A stretch of 59,948 bases of DNA, from positions 1 through 59,948 of the forward strand of contig JAEUOG010000009.1 of NCBI GenBank assembly GCA_016790815.1, given 5' to 3'. The notes below the pieces were generated by a model. The model was not told the origin of the DNA, did not search any database, and saw nothing but the letters and a program-made list of their open reading frames with translations. Source of the DNA: Dechloromonas sp. (GTDB lineage: Bacteria; Pseudomonadota; Gammaproteobacteria; Burkholderiales; Rhodocyclaceae). Of the stretch, positions 44,707 through 54,187 are shown piece after piece. Position 1 is the first letter of the stretch. Each line of letters begins with the position of its first letter. The position numbers were made by a program, and so were the translations under genes.

Positions 44707-47700
44707 ATGACCGATCTATCCGTTGCGAAGAAGCTGTCTCCCTATAAGCCCAAGCACAAGGTCCGTTTCGTGACCGCTGCGTCGCTGTTCGACGGCCACG
44801 ATGCCTCCATCAACATCATGCGCCGCATTCTGCAATCGACCGGCTCTGAAGTGATCCACCTCGGCCACAACCGCTCGGTGCAGGAAATCGTCAACGCCGC
44901 GTTGCAGGAAGATGTGCAGGGCATTTGCATCACGTCGTATCAGGGCGGCCATGTCGAGTTCTTCAAGTACATGATCGATCTGCTCAAGGCCAACGGCGGT
45001 GAAAACATCAAGGTCTTCGGTGGCGGCGGCGGGGTGATCGTGCCGTCCGAAATCAAGGAGCTGCATGCTTACGGCGTGACCCGCATCTACGCCCCGGAAG
45101 ACGGCGTGCACATGGGGCTGCAGGGCATGATCAACGAAGTGGTGCAGAACGCCGACTTCGACGTCGCCGACGAGGGCGTGCCGACTGTCGAGCAGGCGCT
45201 GGCCGGTTTGCAGGCGGGCGACAAGCGACTGCTGGCTCGACTGATTACGCTGCTTGAGAACGGTGAGGCGCCGGCACTCAAGGAGCCGCTGCTCAAGGCC
45301 GCGGCCGCGCTCGACACCCCGGTTCTCGGGATTACCGGTACCGGCGGTGCCGGCAAGTCGTCGCTGACCGACGAAATTGTCCGTCGCTTCCGCCTCGATC
45401 AGGGCGATACGGTCAAGATCGGCCTGATCTCGATCGACCCCTCGCGCAAGCGTACCGGCGGCGCGCTGCTCGGCGACCGCATCCGCATGAACGCCATCGA
45501 ACATCCGAACATCTTCATGCGTTCGCTGGCCACCCGCGATACGGGTTCCGAGATTTCCGTCGCGCTGCCCGAGGTCATTGCCGCCTGCAAGCTGGCCGGT
45601 TTTGATCTGGTGGTCGTTGAAACCTCCGGCATCGGCCAGGGCAATGCGGCCATCGTGCCTTTTGTCGATCTGTCGCTGTACGTGATGACGCCAGAATTCG
45701 GTGCCGCTTCGCAGCTGGAGAAAATCGACATGCTCGACTTCGCAGATTTCGTGGCGATCAACAAGTTCGACCGCAAGGGCGCCGAGGATGCGCTGCGCGA
45801 CGTGCGCAAGCAGTATCAGCGCAATCGTGAAGCCTTCTCGACGCCGACCGACGAAATGCCGGTGTTCGGCACACAGGCTGCCCGTTTCAACGATGACGGC
45901 GTCACCGCCTTGTATCAGGCGCTGGTCCCCGCATTGGCGGAGAAGGGGCTGAAGTTGAAGCCGGGTCAGTTGCCCGTCGTCAGCGTCAAGCAGTCCTCGA
46001 CCCAGCGCGCCATCGTGCCGGCGCAGCGCGTCCGTTATCTGGCGGAAATCGCCGACACTGTGCGTGGCTATCACGCTCATACCGCCGAACAGGTGAAGAT
46101 CGCCCGCGAACGCCAGTCGCTGAGAATTTCAAAGGGCATTTTTGCCGGTTGCGACAAGTCGACCGCAGATTTCGACGAATTGCAGGCGTTCAAGGACAGC
46201 CAGCAGGATCCCAAGGCCAAGAAGTTGCTCGACATGTGGCCGGCGACCGTTGAAGCGTATTCTGGCGACGAATACGTCGTCAAAATCCGCGACAAGGAAA
46301 TCCGCACCAAGCTGGTATCCGAGTCGCTGTCCGGCACCAAGATCCGGAAGGTCATCCTGCCGAAAATCGGCGATGACGGCGAGATCCTGCGCTTCCTGAT
46401 GCGCGAGAATGTCCCCGGCTCTTTCCCCTATACGGCTGGCGTTTTCGCTTTCAAGCGCGAGGGCGAGGACCCGACCCGCATGTTCGCCGGCGAGGGCGAT
46501 GCCTTCCGAACCAATCGCCGCTTCAAGCGCGTTTCCGAAGGCATGCCGGCGCACCGCCTCTCCACCGCCTTCGATTCGGTCACACTGTATGGTTGCGACC
46601 CCGACGAGCGTCCGGACATCTACGGCAAGATCGGCAACTCCGGTGTGTCGATCGCCACGCTCGACGACCTGAAAGTACTCTACGACGGCTTCGATCTGCT
46701 CTGTCCGACCACCTCGGTTTCGATGACGATCAACGGCCCGGCACCGATCATCCTCGCCTGCTTCTTCAATACCGCCATTGATCAGCAGATGGCCAAGTTC
46801 GAAAAAGAAAACGGCCGCCAGCCGACCGAGGACGAAGCCCAGAAGATCCGCGAGTGGGTACTCAAGTCCGTGCGCGGCACCGTGCAGGCCGACATCCTGA
46901 AAGAAGACCAGGGGCAGAATACCTGCATCTTCTCAACTGAATTCGCGCTGAAGATGATGGGCGACATCCAGGAATTCTTCGTCCATAACCAGGTGCAGAA
47001 TTTCTACTCGGTGTCGATCTCCGGGTATCACATCGCCGAAGCCGGTGCCAATCCGATTTCCCAGCTGGCCTTCACGCTGTCCAACGGCTTCACCTACGTC
47101 GAGAGCTACCTGGCGCGCGGCATGCACATCGATGATTTCGCGCCCAACCTGTCGTTCTTCTTCTCGAACGGCATGGACCCGGAATATTCGGTGATCGGAC
47201 GCGTTGCCCGCCGCATCTGGGCGCTGGCGATGAAGAACAAATATGGCGCCAACGAGCGCAGCCAGAAGCTCAAGTACCATATTCAGACAAGTGGGCGCTC
47301 ACTGCACGCGCAGGAGATGGATTTCAACGACATCCGCACGACGCTGCAGGCACTGATTGCCATCTACGACAACTGCAACTCGCTGCACACCAACGCGTAC
47401 GACGAAGCGATCACGACGCCGACCGAAGAGTCCGTGCGCCGCGCCATGGCTATCCAGCTCATTATTAACCGCGAGTGGGGCGTCGCCAAGAACGAAAACC
47501 CGAACCAGGGTGCTTTCGTCATCGACGAACTGACCGATCTGGTCGAGGAGGCCGTGCTCAAGGAATTCGAAGCTATCGCCTCGCGCGGCGGCGTGCTCGG
47601 CGCCATGGAAACCGGCTACCAGCGCGGCAAGATCCAGGAAGAGTCAATGTACTACGAGCACAAGAAGCACGACGGCTCCTACCCGATCATCGGCGTCAAT

Positions 47701-47970
47701 ACCTTCCTGAATCCGAAGGGCATGGCGCAGCAGGAAATCGAGCTGGCGCGTTCGAGCGAGGAAGAAAAGCAGTCGCAGATCAAGCGTTTGCGCGACTTCC
47801 AGGCACGCAATGCCGACAAGGCACCGGAAATGCTGGCCAAGCTCAAGCAGACTGTCATCGAAGACGGCAATGTTTTCGCCGTGCTGGTCGATGCCGTGAA
47901 GTCATGCTCGTTGGGCCAGATCAGCTCGGCGCTCTACGAAGTGGGTGGGCAGTACCGGCGCAGCATGTAA
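44707..47970 (+). CDS. icmF: Fused isobutyryl-CoA mutase IcmF
   Basis: A 1087-residue adenosylcobalamin enzyme combining all parts of an acyl-CoA mutase. The N-terminal B12-binding domain has [14 protein letters not shown], the His being the lower cobalt ligand. A G-protein chaperone domain follows from about residue 200 (Walker [15 protein letters not shown], switch [25 protein letters not shown]), then the mutase barrel from about residue 560. Mutase motifs [19 protein letters not shown] and [20 protein letters not shown] carry Phe and Gln where methylmalonyl-CoA mutase has Tyr and Arg for the carboxylate. The substrate should therefore be a neutral acyl-CoA (isobutyryl/butyryl or isovaleryl/pivalyl-CoA). 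The ATG at 44707 gives the expected IcmF N-terminus. Confidence 0.95.
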   Translation: MTDLSVAKKLSPYKPKHKVRFVTAASLFDGHDASINIMRRILQSTGSEVIHLGHNRSVQEIVNAALQEDVQGICITSYQGGHVEFFKYMIDLLKANGGENIKVFGGGGGVIVPSEIKELHAYGVTRIYAPEDGVHMGLQGMINEVVQNADFDVADEGVPTVEQALAGLQAGDKRLLARLITLLENGEAPALKEPLLKAAAALDTPVLGITGTGGAGKSSLTDEIVRRFRLDQGDTVKIGLISIDPSRKRTGGALLGDRIRMNAIEHPNIFMRSLATRDTGSEISVALPEVIAACKLAGFDLVVVETSGIGQGNAAIVPFVDLSLYVMTPEFGAASQLEKIDMLDFADFVAINKFDRKGAEDALRDVRKQYQRNREAFSTPTDEMPVFGTQAARFNDDGVTALYQALVPALAEKGLKLKPGQLPVVSVKQSSTQRAIVPAQRVRYLAEIADTVRGYHAHTAEQVKIARERQSLRISKGIFAGCDKSTADFDELQAFKDSQQDPKAKKLLDMWPATVEAYSGDEYVVKIRDKEIRTKLVSESLSGTKIRKVILPKIGDDGEILRFLMRENVPGSFPYTAGVFAFKREGEDPTRMFAGEGDAFRTNRRFKRVSEGMPAHRLSTAFDSVTLYGCDPDERPDIYGKIGNSGVSIATLDDLKVLYDGFDLLCPTTSVSMTINGPAPIILACFFNTAIDQQMAKFEKENGRQPTEDEAQKIREWVLKSVRGTVQADILKEDQGQNTCIFSTEFALKMMGDIQEFFVHNQVQNFYSVSISGYHIAEAGANPISQLAFTLSNGFTYVESYLARGMHIDDFAPNLSFFFSNGMDPEYSVIGRVARRIWALAMKNKYGANERSQKLKYHIQTSGRSLHAQEMDFNDIRTTLQALIAIYDNCNSLHTNAYDEAITTPTEESVRRAMAIQLIINREWGVAKNENPNQGAFVIDELTDLVEEAVLKEFEAIASRGGVLGAMETGYQRGKIQEESMYYEHKKHDGSYPIIGVNTFLNPKGMAQQEIELARSSEEEKQSQIKRLRDFQARNADKAPEMLAKLKQTVIEDGNVFAVLVDAVKSCSLGQISSALYEVGGQYRRSM

Positions 47971-48025
47971 GACAAAAAAGGAGAACTGCGAGCCCAATCC
48001 CGACGGGATGGAGGAGCAAAACAAT

Positions 48026-48053
48026 ACGGCGAGGCTATGTACCTCGCCGTTTT
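48026..48053. terminator. Bidirectional terminator between icmF and the convergent gene
   Basis: ACGGCGAGG (48026-48034) and CCTCGCCGT (48042-48050) form a 9-bp stem with a 7-base loop; T4 follows on the plus strand and an A run (48018-48021) precedes it, giving a U tail on the minus strand too. Confidence 0.85.
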
Positions 48054-48057
48054 ACGT

Positions 48058-48489
48058 CTACTTCGCGGGTGCGGCCGGTATCGCCGCCGGTGGCGTCAAG
48101 GGCGGGGCAACGGCAGGGGCAGTCGACACCGGTTGCTCGCCAACGGCCCGTGCGTCAGTGACAAAGTACTCTGTTTCGCCAAAGCAATTGGTTGGAACGA
48201 ATTTGTGCTGCTCGTAGATCAGTACGACACGCTGGCCGGCCATGGCGTTGATTTTCGCCGCGACGGCGTCATCGCGTATCGAAAACTCGAAACGGTCGGG
48301 GATGGCACCGGGCATGGTGACCATGGCAACTTCTCCTTCCCAAGTCTTGCATAACCAGCCTTTGTGCGACAGCTTCTGGACATAGCCGGCACGCTCGCCT
48401 TCAGAGTAGCTCCAGGTCAGGGTAAGCCAGACCCACGCGGCTGAGGCGAGCAGGACCAGAACGATAAAGAATATGGCAGAACGGATCAT
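48058..48489 (-). CDS. Small membrane-anchored protein of unknown function
   Basis: 143 residues. One N-terminal membrane anchor (MIRSAIFFIVLVLLASAAWV) is followed by WSYSEGERAGYVQKLSHKGW, then LCKTWEGEVAMVTMPG, VVLIYEQHKFVPTNCFGETE and a Pro/Ala-rich tail. The conserved-looking WSYSEGERAG and CKTWEGE segments occur in small betaproteobacterial proteins that databases sometimes mislabel as 6-phosphogluconate dehydrogenase; nothing here supports that activity. Start 48489 has GGGAAAG upstream. Likely periplasmic domain with two Cys that could form a disulfide. Confidence 0.7.
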   Translation of the reverse strand: MIRSAIFFIVLVLLASAAWVWLTLTWSYSEGERAGYVQKLSHKGWLCKTWEGEVAMVTMPGAIPDRFEFSIRDDAVAAKINAMAGQRVVLIYEQHKFVPTNCFGETEYFVTDARAVGEQPVSTAPAVAPPLTPPAAIPAAPAK

Positions 48490-48714
48490 CAACTTTCCCG
48501 GAAATTTGTCAGTCAGTTTGCCATTATGACAAAGGGAGGGGCTGGCGCGAAATTGCTGCAGGCAAAAGGGCTGCAAGGCGCTCCGGGGGGCTGGCTGGAT
48601 TCACGCAACGCATGGAAAGGTGACGCCGCCAATTTTTGTGTGTTTGACGCTAGCTCTTCGTTCCGGTTTTGGCGCAAAATCAGAATATCCCCATGTCTTT
48701 ATCCGGAGTCTACG

Positions 48715-50040
48715 ATGAACCATCAAGAGCTTGCCAACAGCCTGAAGCTGAATCGCATTACCCGTCGCCAGATGCTCTGGTTGCTGGGCGCCAGCGCCCT
48801 GTCGGGTTGTGCCAGTTCGCCCGTCGGCGGAGGCTCGATTCTGGTCGGGATGAGCGAGGATGAGGAGAAGGCTGTCGACAAGCAGGTTTCGCCGCAGCAG
48901 TTTTCGCAGGACCTTGGCCCTGTACAGGATGGGGCTGTCAACCAGTATCTGACCGATGTCGGTCGTCGAATCGACGCCAAAACACATCGGCCTCAAATGC
49001 CGTATTCCTATCGCGTGCTGAATGCCAACTACGTCAATGCCTACACTTTTCCGGGTGGGGCGATGGGTGTGACGCGCGGCATTCTGGTCGATCTTGACGA
49101 TGAAGCGGAGCTGGCTGCGCTGCTTGGCCACGAACTGGGGCATGTCAATGCCCGTCATGCCGCGCAGCGGCAAGGGCAGGCGATGGTGGCGCAGGTGGCT
49201 GTGACTGGTGCCAGCATCATCGGGCAGGCAACTGGCTATGGTGGCCTGGTCGATATTGGCAGCCAGTTGGGTGCCAGCGTTCTGCTGTCCAGCTATTCGC
49301 GCGAAAACGAGCGCGAGGCGGATGCGCTCGGGCAGGAATACATGGTGCGAGCGGGCTATCCGGCGAAGGGCATGGTCGGGCTGCAACAGTTGCTCGTCGA
49401 TCAGCAGAAGGAGTCGCCGGGAATGTTGCAAACCATGTTCTCGACGCACCCGATGAGCGTCGAGCGTCGTGATACCGCGAAGCAACTGGCCGAGAGCAAA
49501 TACGCGGCGAGCAATACGCGTGACGTTGGCCGCGAACGTTTCATGGACAACACGGCGTCACTGCGCCGGATCAAGCCGACCATCGATGCCTGCCAGAAAG
49601 GCGAAGTGGCAATGGCGGGCAAGGAGTACGGCAAGGCCGAAGAGCGCTTCCGCACTGCGTTGAAGGCGACGCCACGCGATTACGCAGCCAACGTGTTGAT
49701 GGCGAAATGCCTCTCCGAGCAGGACAAGGATGCGCAGGCGATGGAATACGCCCAGGCAGCGACCAAGATCTACCCGCAGGAAGCCCAGGCGCACAAGTTG
49801 ACGGGCGTGCTGGCGCTGGGCGAGAAGGATCCCGGCAAAGCCTTCGAGCACCTTGATCGTTACGATCGCCTGTTACCGGGTGACGCCGGCGTGACTTTCC
49901 TGAAGGGCGTTTCGCTCGAAGGCATGGGCAAGCGCCCGGAGGCAGCCAAACAATATGCGGCCTACCTGAAACGCAGCCAGCAGGGCAAGGCGGCAGAGTA
50001 TTCGATGAGCCGCCTGCAGAGTTGGGGCTATCTGAAGTGA
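48715..50040 (+). CDS. M48 family metalloprotease with TPR repeats (BepA-like lipoprotein)
   Basis: 441 residues. A twin-Arg-containing signal with lipobox (TRRQMLWLLGASALSGC) suggests a lipoprotein exported to the periplasm. The M48 catalytic domain has the zinc motif HELGH (near residue 138) in LLGHELGHVNARHAAQRQ and the third ligand region YSRENEREADALGQEYM. TPR-like helices follow from about residue 290 (KAEERFRTALKATPRDYAAN and two later repeats). This is the arrangement of BepA/YfgC, which checks outer-membrane protein assembly. GGAG precedes ATG 48715. Substrates here are unknown. Confidence 0.9.
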   Translation: MNHQELANSLKLNRITRRQMLWLLGASALSGCASSPVGGGSILVGMSEDEEKAVDKQVSPQQFSQDLGPVQDGAVNQYLTDVGRRIDAKTHRPQMPYSYRVLNANYVNAYTFPGGAMGVTRGILVDLDDEAELAALLGHELGHVNARHAAQRQGQAMVAQVAVTGASIIGQATGYGGLVDIGSQLGASVLLSSYSRENEREADALGQEYMVRAGYPAKGMVGLQQLLVDQQKESPGMLQTMFSTHPMSVERRDTAKQLAESKYAASNTRDVGRERFMDNTASLRRIKPTIDACQKGEVAMAGKEYGKAEERFRTALKATPRDYAANVLMAKCLSEQDKDAQAMEYAQAATKIYPQEAQAHKLTGVLALGEKDPGKAFEHLDRYDRLLPGDAGVTFLKGVSLEGMGKRPEAAKQYAAYLKRSQQGKAAEYSMSRLQSWGYLK

Positions 50041-50045
50041 ATTCG

Positions 50046-50075
50046 ATTTTGGCTGTTTTTTCCGGTTGACCGCAG
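50046..50075 (+). repeat. Dispersed T-tract/TTGACCGCAG element
   Basis: ATTTTGGCTG, T6, CCGG and TTGACCGCAG (50066-50075), right after the protease stop. With its two T tracts one helical turn apart and intact core it is the best full-length example in the window. Confidence 0.75.
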
Positions 50076-50191
50076 CAGGCTCGCTCTCTTCCGGAACGAA
50101 TGGTGTCGGATTGTTTTACAGTTTGGCTCCAGGCCAATTTGTCACGCTGTTTAAACCCTTATTATTCAATTTGTTAGTATTTATTTTGTGG

Positions 50192-50208
50192 TTGGTATGG
50201 ATCATGCT
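50192..50208 (+). promoter_or_regulatory. Sigma-54-like promoter of the PEP-CTERM gene
   Basis: TTGGTATGGATCATGCT has the invariant GG and GC of -24/-12 promoters spaced by 10 bases and 10 of 13 specified consensus positions. It lies about 75 bases before the PEP-CTERM gene start. PEP-CTERM genes in related floc-forming bacteria are controlled by RpoN with the PrsK/PrsR system, which makes the assignment plausible. Confidence 0.55.
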
Positions 50209-50212
50209 AAAA

Positions 50213-50232
50213 GTGTTTCAAGCGTGAAACAC
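50213..50232. promoter_or_regulatory. Inverted repeat spanning the expected start site
   Basis: GTGTTTCA (50213-50220) and TGAAACAC (50225-50232) are a perfect 8-bp inverted repeat with a 4-base gap, just downstream of the sigma-54-like -12. It could be an operator or a 5' hairpin of the messenger. Confidence 0.5.
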
Positions 50233-50281
50233 TCATGCGATCTTTCTAGCGCATTTAGTAAATTCTATGAAGGGAATTCAA

Positions 50282-51196
50282 ATGGCCTCAATTCTGGCTT
50301 TCCGTAAAGCTGCCACAGTGACCGCTTGTGCAGCGGTTTTGGGCATGGTCTCGCCGATGGCTTCTGCGGCACTGACCATTAACACGATCAACACCACCGT
50401 CGGTATCGCTACAACCCTTACCGCAGCCGTCCAGGCTTCTGGCAGTGGCATCAACGTGGTTTCCGGTTCGGAAGCCTATCAGGGCACCAATACGGCCACA
50501 TTCCAGCAGTCAGGTACGTACAGCGGCTTCAATCTGGCCCCTTCGTCGGGTTCCACTGCGACGCTGACGACAGCGGATGGTATTTTCCTCACCTCGGGTA
50601 ACGCCAATATTCCGCTAACCAACACCTCGAACAGCTTTAGCGGTGGTCCGGGCAGCGGCACGAATGCATTGTTGGACACGCTTACTGGCAGTTCGGTTAA
50701 CGATGCGAACGCTCTGACTTTTGATTTCACTGTTGCGTCCGGGATCAATGCGGTTACCGCCAAGTTCATCTTCGGCACGGATGAGTTCCCGACCCAGTCG
50801 GTGACCGACATCTTCGGTTTCTTTGTCGATGGCGTGAACTACGCCCAATTCCCGAGCGGTGAACTGATTTCGAACACGCCGGGTAATCCGACGAACTTCA
50901 TTTTGAATCCGGTTGGCAGTGGCCTTTATGGCATCGAGTACAACGGTTTGACAAAAGAATTCACCATCACGGCAGCGCTAAACGTATCACTCTCTACTCA
51001 TACGATCTCGATCGCCATTGCGGACACCTCAGATACCATTTATGACAGCGGCGTGTTTGTAAATAGCCTGGCTGCTACAACCACGACCGGCTGTACGGGC
51101 ATTGGCTGTAACAACAACAATGTTCCGGAACCGGGTTCGCTTGCGCTGGTTGCCCTGGGCATGATGGGTCTTTACCGCGCCCGTCGTCGCGCTTAA
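50282..51196 (+). CDS. PEP-CTERM sorting-domain protein with choice-of-anchor L-like domain
   Basis: 304 residues. A Sec signal peptide (KAATVTACAAVLGMVSPMAS) is followed by a Ser/Thr/Gly-rich secreted domain with FDFTVASGINAVTAKFIFGT, DIFGFFVDGVNYAQFPSG and the choice-of-anchor L style TISIAIADTSDTIYDSGVF. The C-terminus is a PEP-CTERM signal, VPEPGSLALVALGMMGLYRA with RRRA, recognised by exosortase. Such proteins are exported to the surface or matrix and are linked to exopolysaccharide and floc formation. ATG 50282 is preferred over 50267 because AAGGGA lies 8 bases before it. No exosortase gene is in the window. Confidence 0.92.
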   Translation: MASILAFRKAATVTACAAVLGMVSPMASAALTINTINTTVGIATTLTAAVQASGSGINVVSGSEAYQGTNTATFQQSGTYSGFNLAPSSGSTATLTTADGIFLTSGNANIPLTNTSNSFSGGPGSGTNALLDTLTGSSVNDANALTFDFTVASGINAVTAKFIFGTDEFPTQSVTDIFGFFVDGVNYAQFPSGELISNTPGNPTNFILNPVGSGLYGIEYNGLTKEFTITAALNVSLSTHTISIAIADTSDTIYDSGVFVNSLAATTTTGCTGIGCNNNNVPEPGSLALVALGMMGLYRARRRA

Positions 51197-51214
51197 GTTC
51201 ATGCCTCAATGAAA

Positions 51215-51238
51215 ACGGAGCTTCGGCTCCGTTTTTTT
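51215..51238 (+). terminator. Rho-independent terminator after the PEP-CTERM gene
   Basis: ACGGAGC (51215-51221), loop TTCG, GCTCCGT (51226-51232), followed by T6. Confidence 0.9.
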
Positions 51239-51338
51239 GTTTGTGCACTCCGGTGCTGCCCCCTGATCGTCTAGAATTTGCCGTTGATTTGGCCGATTCT
51301 TCCTCTTTGCTGCTGTTTCCTTTTTGCCGAGCGACATC

Positions 51339-54128
51339 ATGCGTTCATCAAGCTTCAGTTTTCGCCGTTTCATTTGGCAGGGTATTTCCGTTATCTCGAT
51401 AGCGATAGGCTTGGTGGCGTGCGGCGGGGATTCCTACGAAAGTTACATCAGTTCAGCCAAGGGCTTCATGGAGAAGAGCGACCATGTCGCTGCGGCCATC
51501 CAACTGCGGAATGCAATCGCCGAGAAGCCGAATTCAGGCGAAGCCCGCTTTTTGCTCGGAAAAGCCTTGCTGTCTGGGGGGGACTTTGCAGGCGCAGCCA
51601 TCGAGCTTACCAAGGCAGCTGACAATGAGTATCCGAAAGAGCAAGTTGCCCCCTTACTCGCGCGTTTGCTGCTGGCAGACGAGCAACCAAAGTTGCTTAT
51701 CGACCGCTATTCGAAGGTCAGTCTGGATTCGCCGCAGGCGGATGCCGACCTGCAGACATCGCTCTCGGCCGCTTACGAGATGCTCGGGAATAGTAGCCGC
51801 TCCAGACAGGTTCTCGATTCGGTGCTAAACAAGCAGCCTGATTTCCCTCCGGCATTGCTACTCAAAAGCCGTTTTGCCGCACGCGAAGGACAGCTTCAGG
51901 AGGCGCTGGGATTGGTCGAGAAGACCTTGACTGCCGATCCGAGGTCCGCCGAGGGTTGGCGGCTGAAGGGCGACTATTTGGTGAATGCAAAGGCGCCAGT
52001 TTCGGAGGCCATGGCGGCATATCGAAAAGCAATTGAAGTAAAAAACACTGACGCAGGGGCGTACCGCGGCATCCTCGATCTATTGATTGCGGCTCAGGAC
52101 TTCGATGCGCTGCGCGCCGAAATCGAGAGCATGCGAAAAGTGTTGGCTGGGCACCCGGAAACGCTTCGCGGAGAGCTCTGGCTAGCCCATCGTGATCGCG
52201 ATTTCCAAAAGGCCAGGGAGATCGCACAACACTTGCTGAAGCTGAAACCCAATCATGTGCAGGGGCAGTTCCTGGCAGGTGCAGCGGAATTTGAGCTCCG
52301 CTCGTTCGCCAAGGCCGAGGACCATCTGAGCAAGGCGCTCAGCATGGCGCCGTCCATGGTCTCGGCCAGGCAGCTGCTGGCGCAAACCTACCTCAGTTCA
52401 GGCCAGCCTGCCAAAGCCGTGAGTTTGCTGGCACCTTGGACTCAAGGGCCAAACATCAGTCCCGACGTCCTTGCGCTGGCAGCTGAAGCTCATCTGCAGT
52501 CAGGGGATTTGAAGCAAGCGGAGAAACTGTTCAAACAGGCGAGCGCCAAGGACTCTACGCTTGTCCGCGGAAAGGTCGTTCAGGCAATGGTGGCCATACA
52601 TGGTGGCAAATCCCAGGAAGGGATTGACCAATTGCATTCGGTTGTTGCTCAGGACAAGGGCAGCAGTGCAGATCTGGCGTTGATTCGTACGCATATGCAA
52701 CGCAAGGAATTCGACAAGGCCTTGGCGGCAATTGACGGTCTGGAGCGCAAAACGACAGGCCAGCCTTTTGCGGAAAATCTCAGGGGGTTGGTCTCGCTGG
52801 CAAGGAACAACGTTGCAGATGCCCGTCGTCGTTTCGAGCGTGCCCTGGAGATGGATCCCGCCTATTTTCCGGCAGCGGCGACGCTGTCAACGCTCGACCT
52901 TGCGGAGCGCAAGTACGAGTTGGCTGCCAGCAGATTCAACGGAGTCCTCGCGAAAGACCCGAAAAACCATCGCGCAATGCTCGCCAAGGCGGAAATACGC
53001 GAAAAAGCGGGTGCGCCAGCGAACGAGGTGCTGGAGCTCTTGCGTGCTGCGGTCGCTGCGAATCCAGATGCACCCCAGTCCAGAATTGCGCTGTTTCAAT
53101 ATCATTTGCGAAACAACGATCTGAAGTCGGCAACAACTGTGGCGCAGGAGGCGTCTACAAGGCTGCCTGACAGTCCTGAGGCGCTAGATGCGCTTGGGCA
53201 AATTCAATTGTTGAACGGATCGGCAAATCAGGCAGTGCAAACTTATTTACGGATGGTTGAGCGTGCCGATCGATCACCGGTTTCTTTGTTGCGTCTGGCA
53301 GAGGCCTATGTCAAAACCAACAATCTGAAGGCCGCGGAATTGAGTGTTCGGCAGGCACTCGAATTGGCGCCGACGTATGTCGTTGCTCTAAGACGGCATG
53401 CCGAGTTATTGATGGGACTGAAGCGGCCGAGAGAGGCGATGGCCAGCGTTCGCTCTCTCCAGAAAAGTCACCCGGATGATTCTGTGGGCGATTTGCTCGA
53501 AGGAGACATTCATGCGGCGGAGAAAAATTGGGTTGCTGCGGCGAAGTCCTACCGGACAGGGCTGAACAAGCTTCCAACGACAGAGTTGGCAACGCGACTG
53601 CACGTCGCGCTTAGGGCGACGGGTGATTCAACGGGGGCGGAAAGAATGGCCGCGGAGTGGAAGAAGGCCCATGCTGAGGATCTGGCGTTTCTGATTCACG
53701 TCGGAGACGATGCGGCAGTAAGGGGTGATTTCAAGATGGCTGAATCAAGTTATCTTCAGGTGATCAACAAGCGTCCACGGGATGCGCAGGTGCTCAACAA
53801 TCTCGCTTGGGTGACACATAAACAGGCACGTCCAGACGCTTTGGGTTTTGCCGAAAAGGCAGTTTCGATCGATCCGGGTAACCCTGGATATCTTGATACC
53901 CTGGCCGCTATTCTGGATGGTGAATCCCAGCTTAAGCGAGCCATCGAGGTACAGCGCAAGGCGGTCGATTTATTGCCGACCAATCCTGTGTTGAGACTTC
54001 GGCTGGCGAAACTGTTTGCGAAAGCCGGCGATAAGCAGAACGCGCGAGTCAATCTCGAGGAGTTGTTGCAATTCAAGGATCCGTTTCCAGGCGATTCGGA
54101 AATTCAACCGTTGTTGAGACAGCTCTGA
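51339..54128 (+). CDS. prsT: PEP-CTERM system TPR-repeat lipoprotein PrsT
   Basis: 929 residues. The signal peptide ends in a lipobox (SIAIGLVACGGDSYESYISS), with Cys near residue 28, followed by some 20 TPR-type helix pairs over the whole length (for example AAIQLRNAIAEKPNSGEARF, AEDHLSKALSMAPSMVSARQ, ADARRRFERALEMDPAYFPA). Start, length and the CGGDSYESYI beginning match the PrsT family of exosortase/PEP-CTERM systems. It is probably an outer-membrane-anchored periplasmic scaffold for polysaccharide or protein export. ATG 51339 is used; an in-frame ATG 5 codons earlier lacks a ribosome site. It follows a PEP-CTERM substrate gene but is separated by a terminator. Confidence 0.9.
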   Translation: MRSSSFSFRRFIWQGISVISIAIGLVACGGDSYESYISSAKGFMEKSDHVAAAIQLRNAIAEKPNSGEARFLLGKALLSGGDFAGAAIELTKAADNEYPKEQVAPLLARLLLADEQPKLLIDRYSKVSLDSPQADADLQTSLSAAYEMLGNSSRSRQVLDSVLNKQPDFPPALLLKSRFAAREGQLQEALGLVEKTLTADPRSAEGWRLKGDYLVNAKAPVSEAMAAYRKAIEVKNTDAGAYRGILDLLIAAQDFDALRAEIESMRKVLAGHPETLRGELWLAHRDRDFQKAREIAQHLLKLKPNHVQGQFLAGAAEFELRSFAKAEDHLSKALSMAPSMVSARQLLAQTYLSSGQPAKAVSLLAPWTQGPNISPDVLALAAEAHLQSGDLKQAEKLFKQASAKDSTLVRGKVVQAMVAIHGGKSQEGIDQLHSVVAQDKGSSADLALIRTHMQRKEFDKALAAIDGLERKTTGQPFAENLRGLVSLARNNVADARRRFERALEMDPAYFPAAATLSTLDLAERKYELAASRFNGVLAKDPKNHRAMLAKAEIREKAGAPANEVLELLRAAVAANPDAPQSRIALFQYHLRNNDLKSATTVAQEASTRLPDSPEALDALGQIQLLNGSANQAVQTYLRMVERADRSPVSLLRLAEAYVKTNNLKAAELSVRQALELAPTYVVALRRHAELLMGLKRPREAMASVRSLQKSHPDDSVGDLLEGDIHAAEKNWVAAAKSYRTGLNKLPTTELATRLHVALRATGDSTGAERMAAEWKKAHAEDLAFLIHVGDDAAVRGDFKMAESSYLQVINKRPRDAQVLNNLAWVTHKQARPDALGFAEKAVSIDPGNPGYLDTLAAILDGESQLKRAIEVQRKAVDLLPTNPVLRLRLAKLFAKAGDKQNARVNLEELLQFKDPFPGDSEIQPLLRQL

Positions 54129-54187
54129 CGACCGGTGCCGTATTCGGGTGTCGACGGTATTGCGATTGAGCACCAACTACGCTGGGG

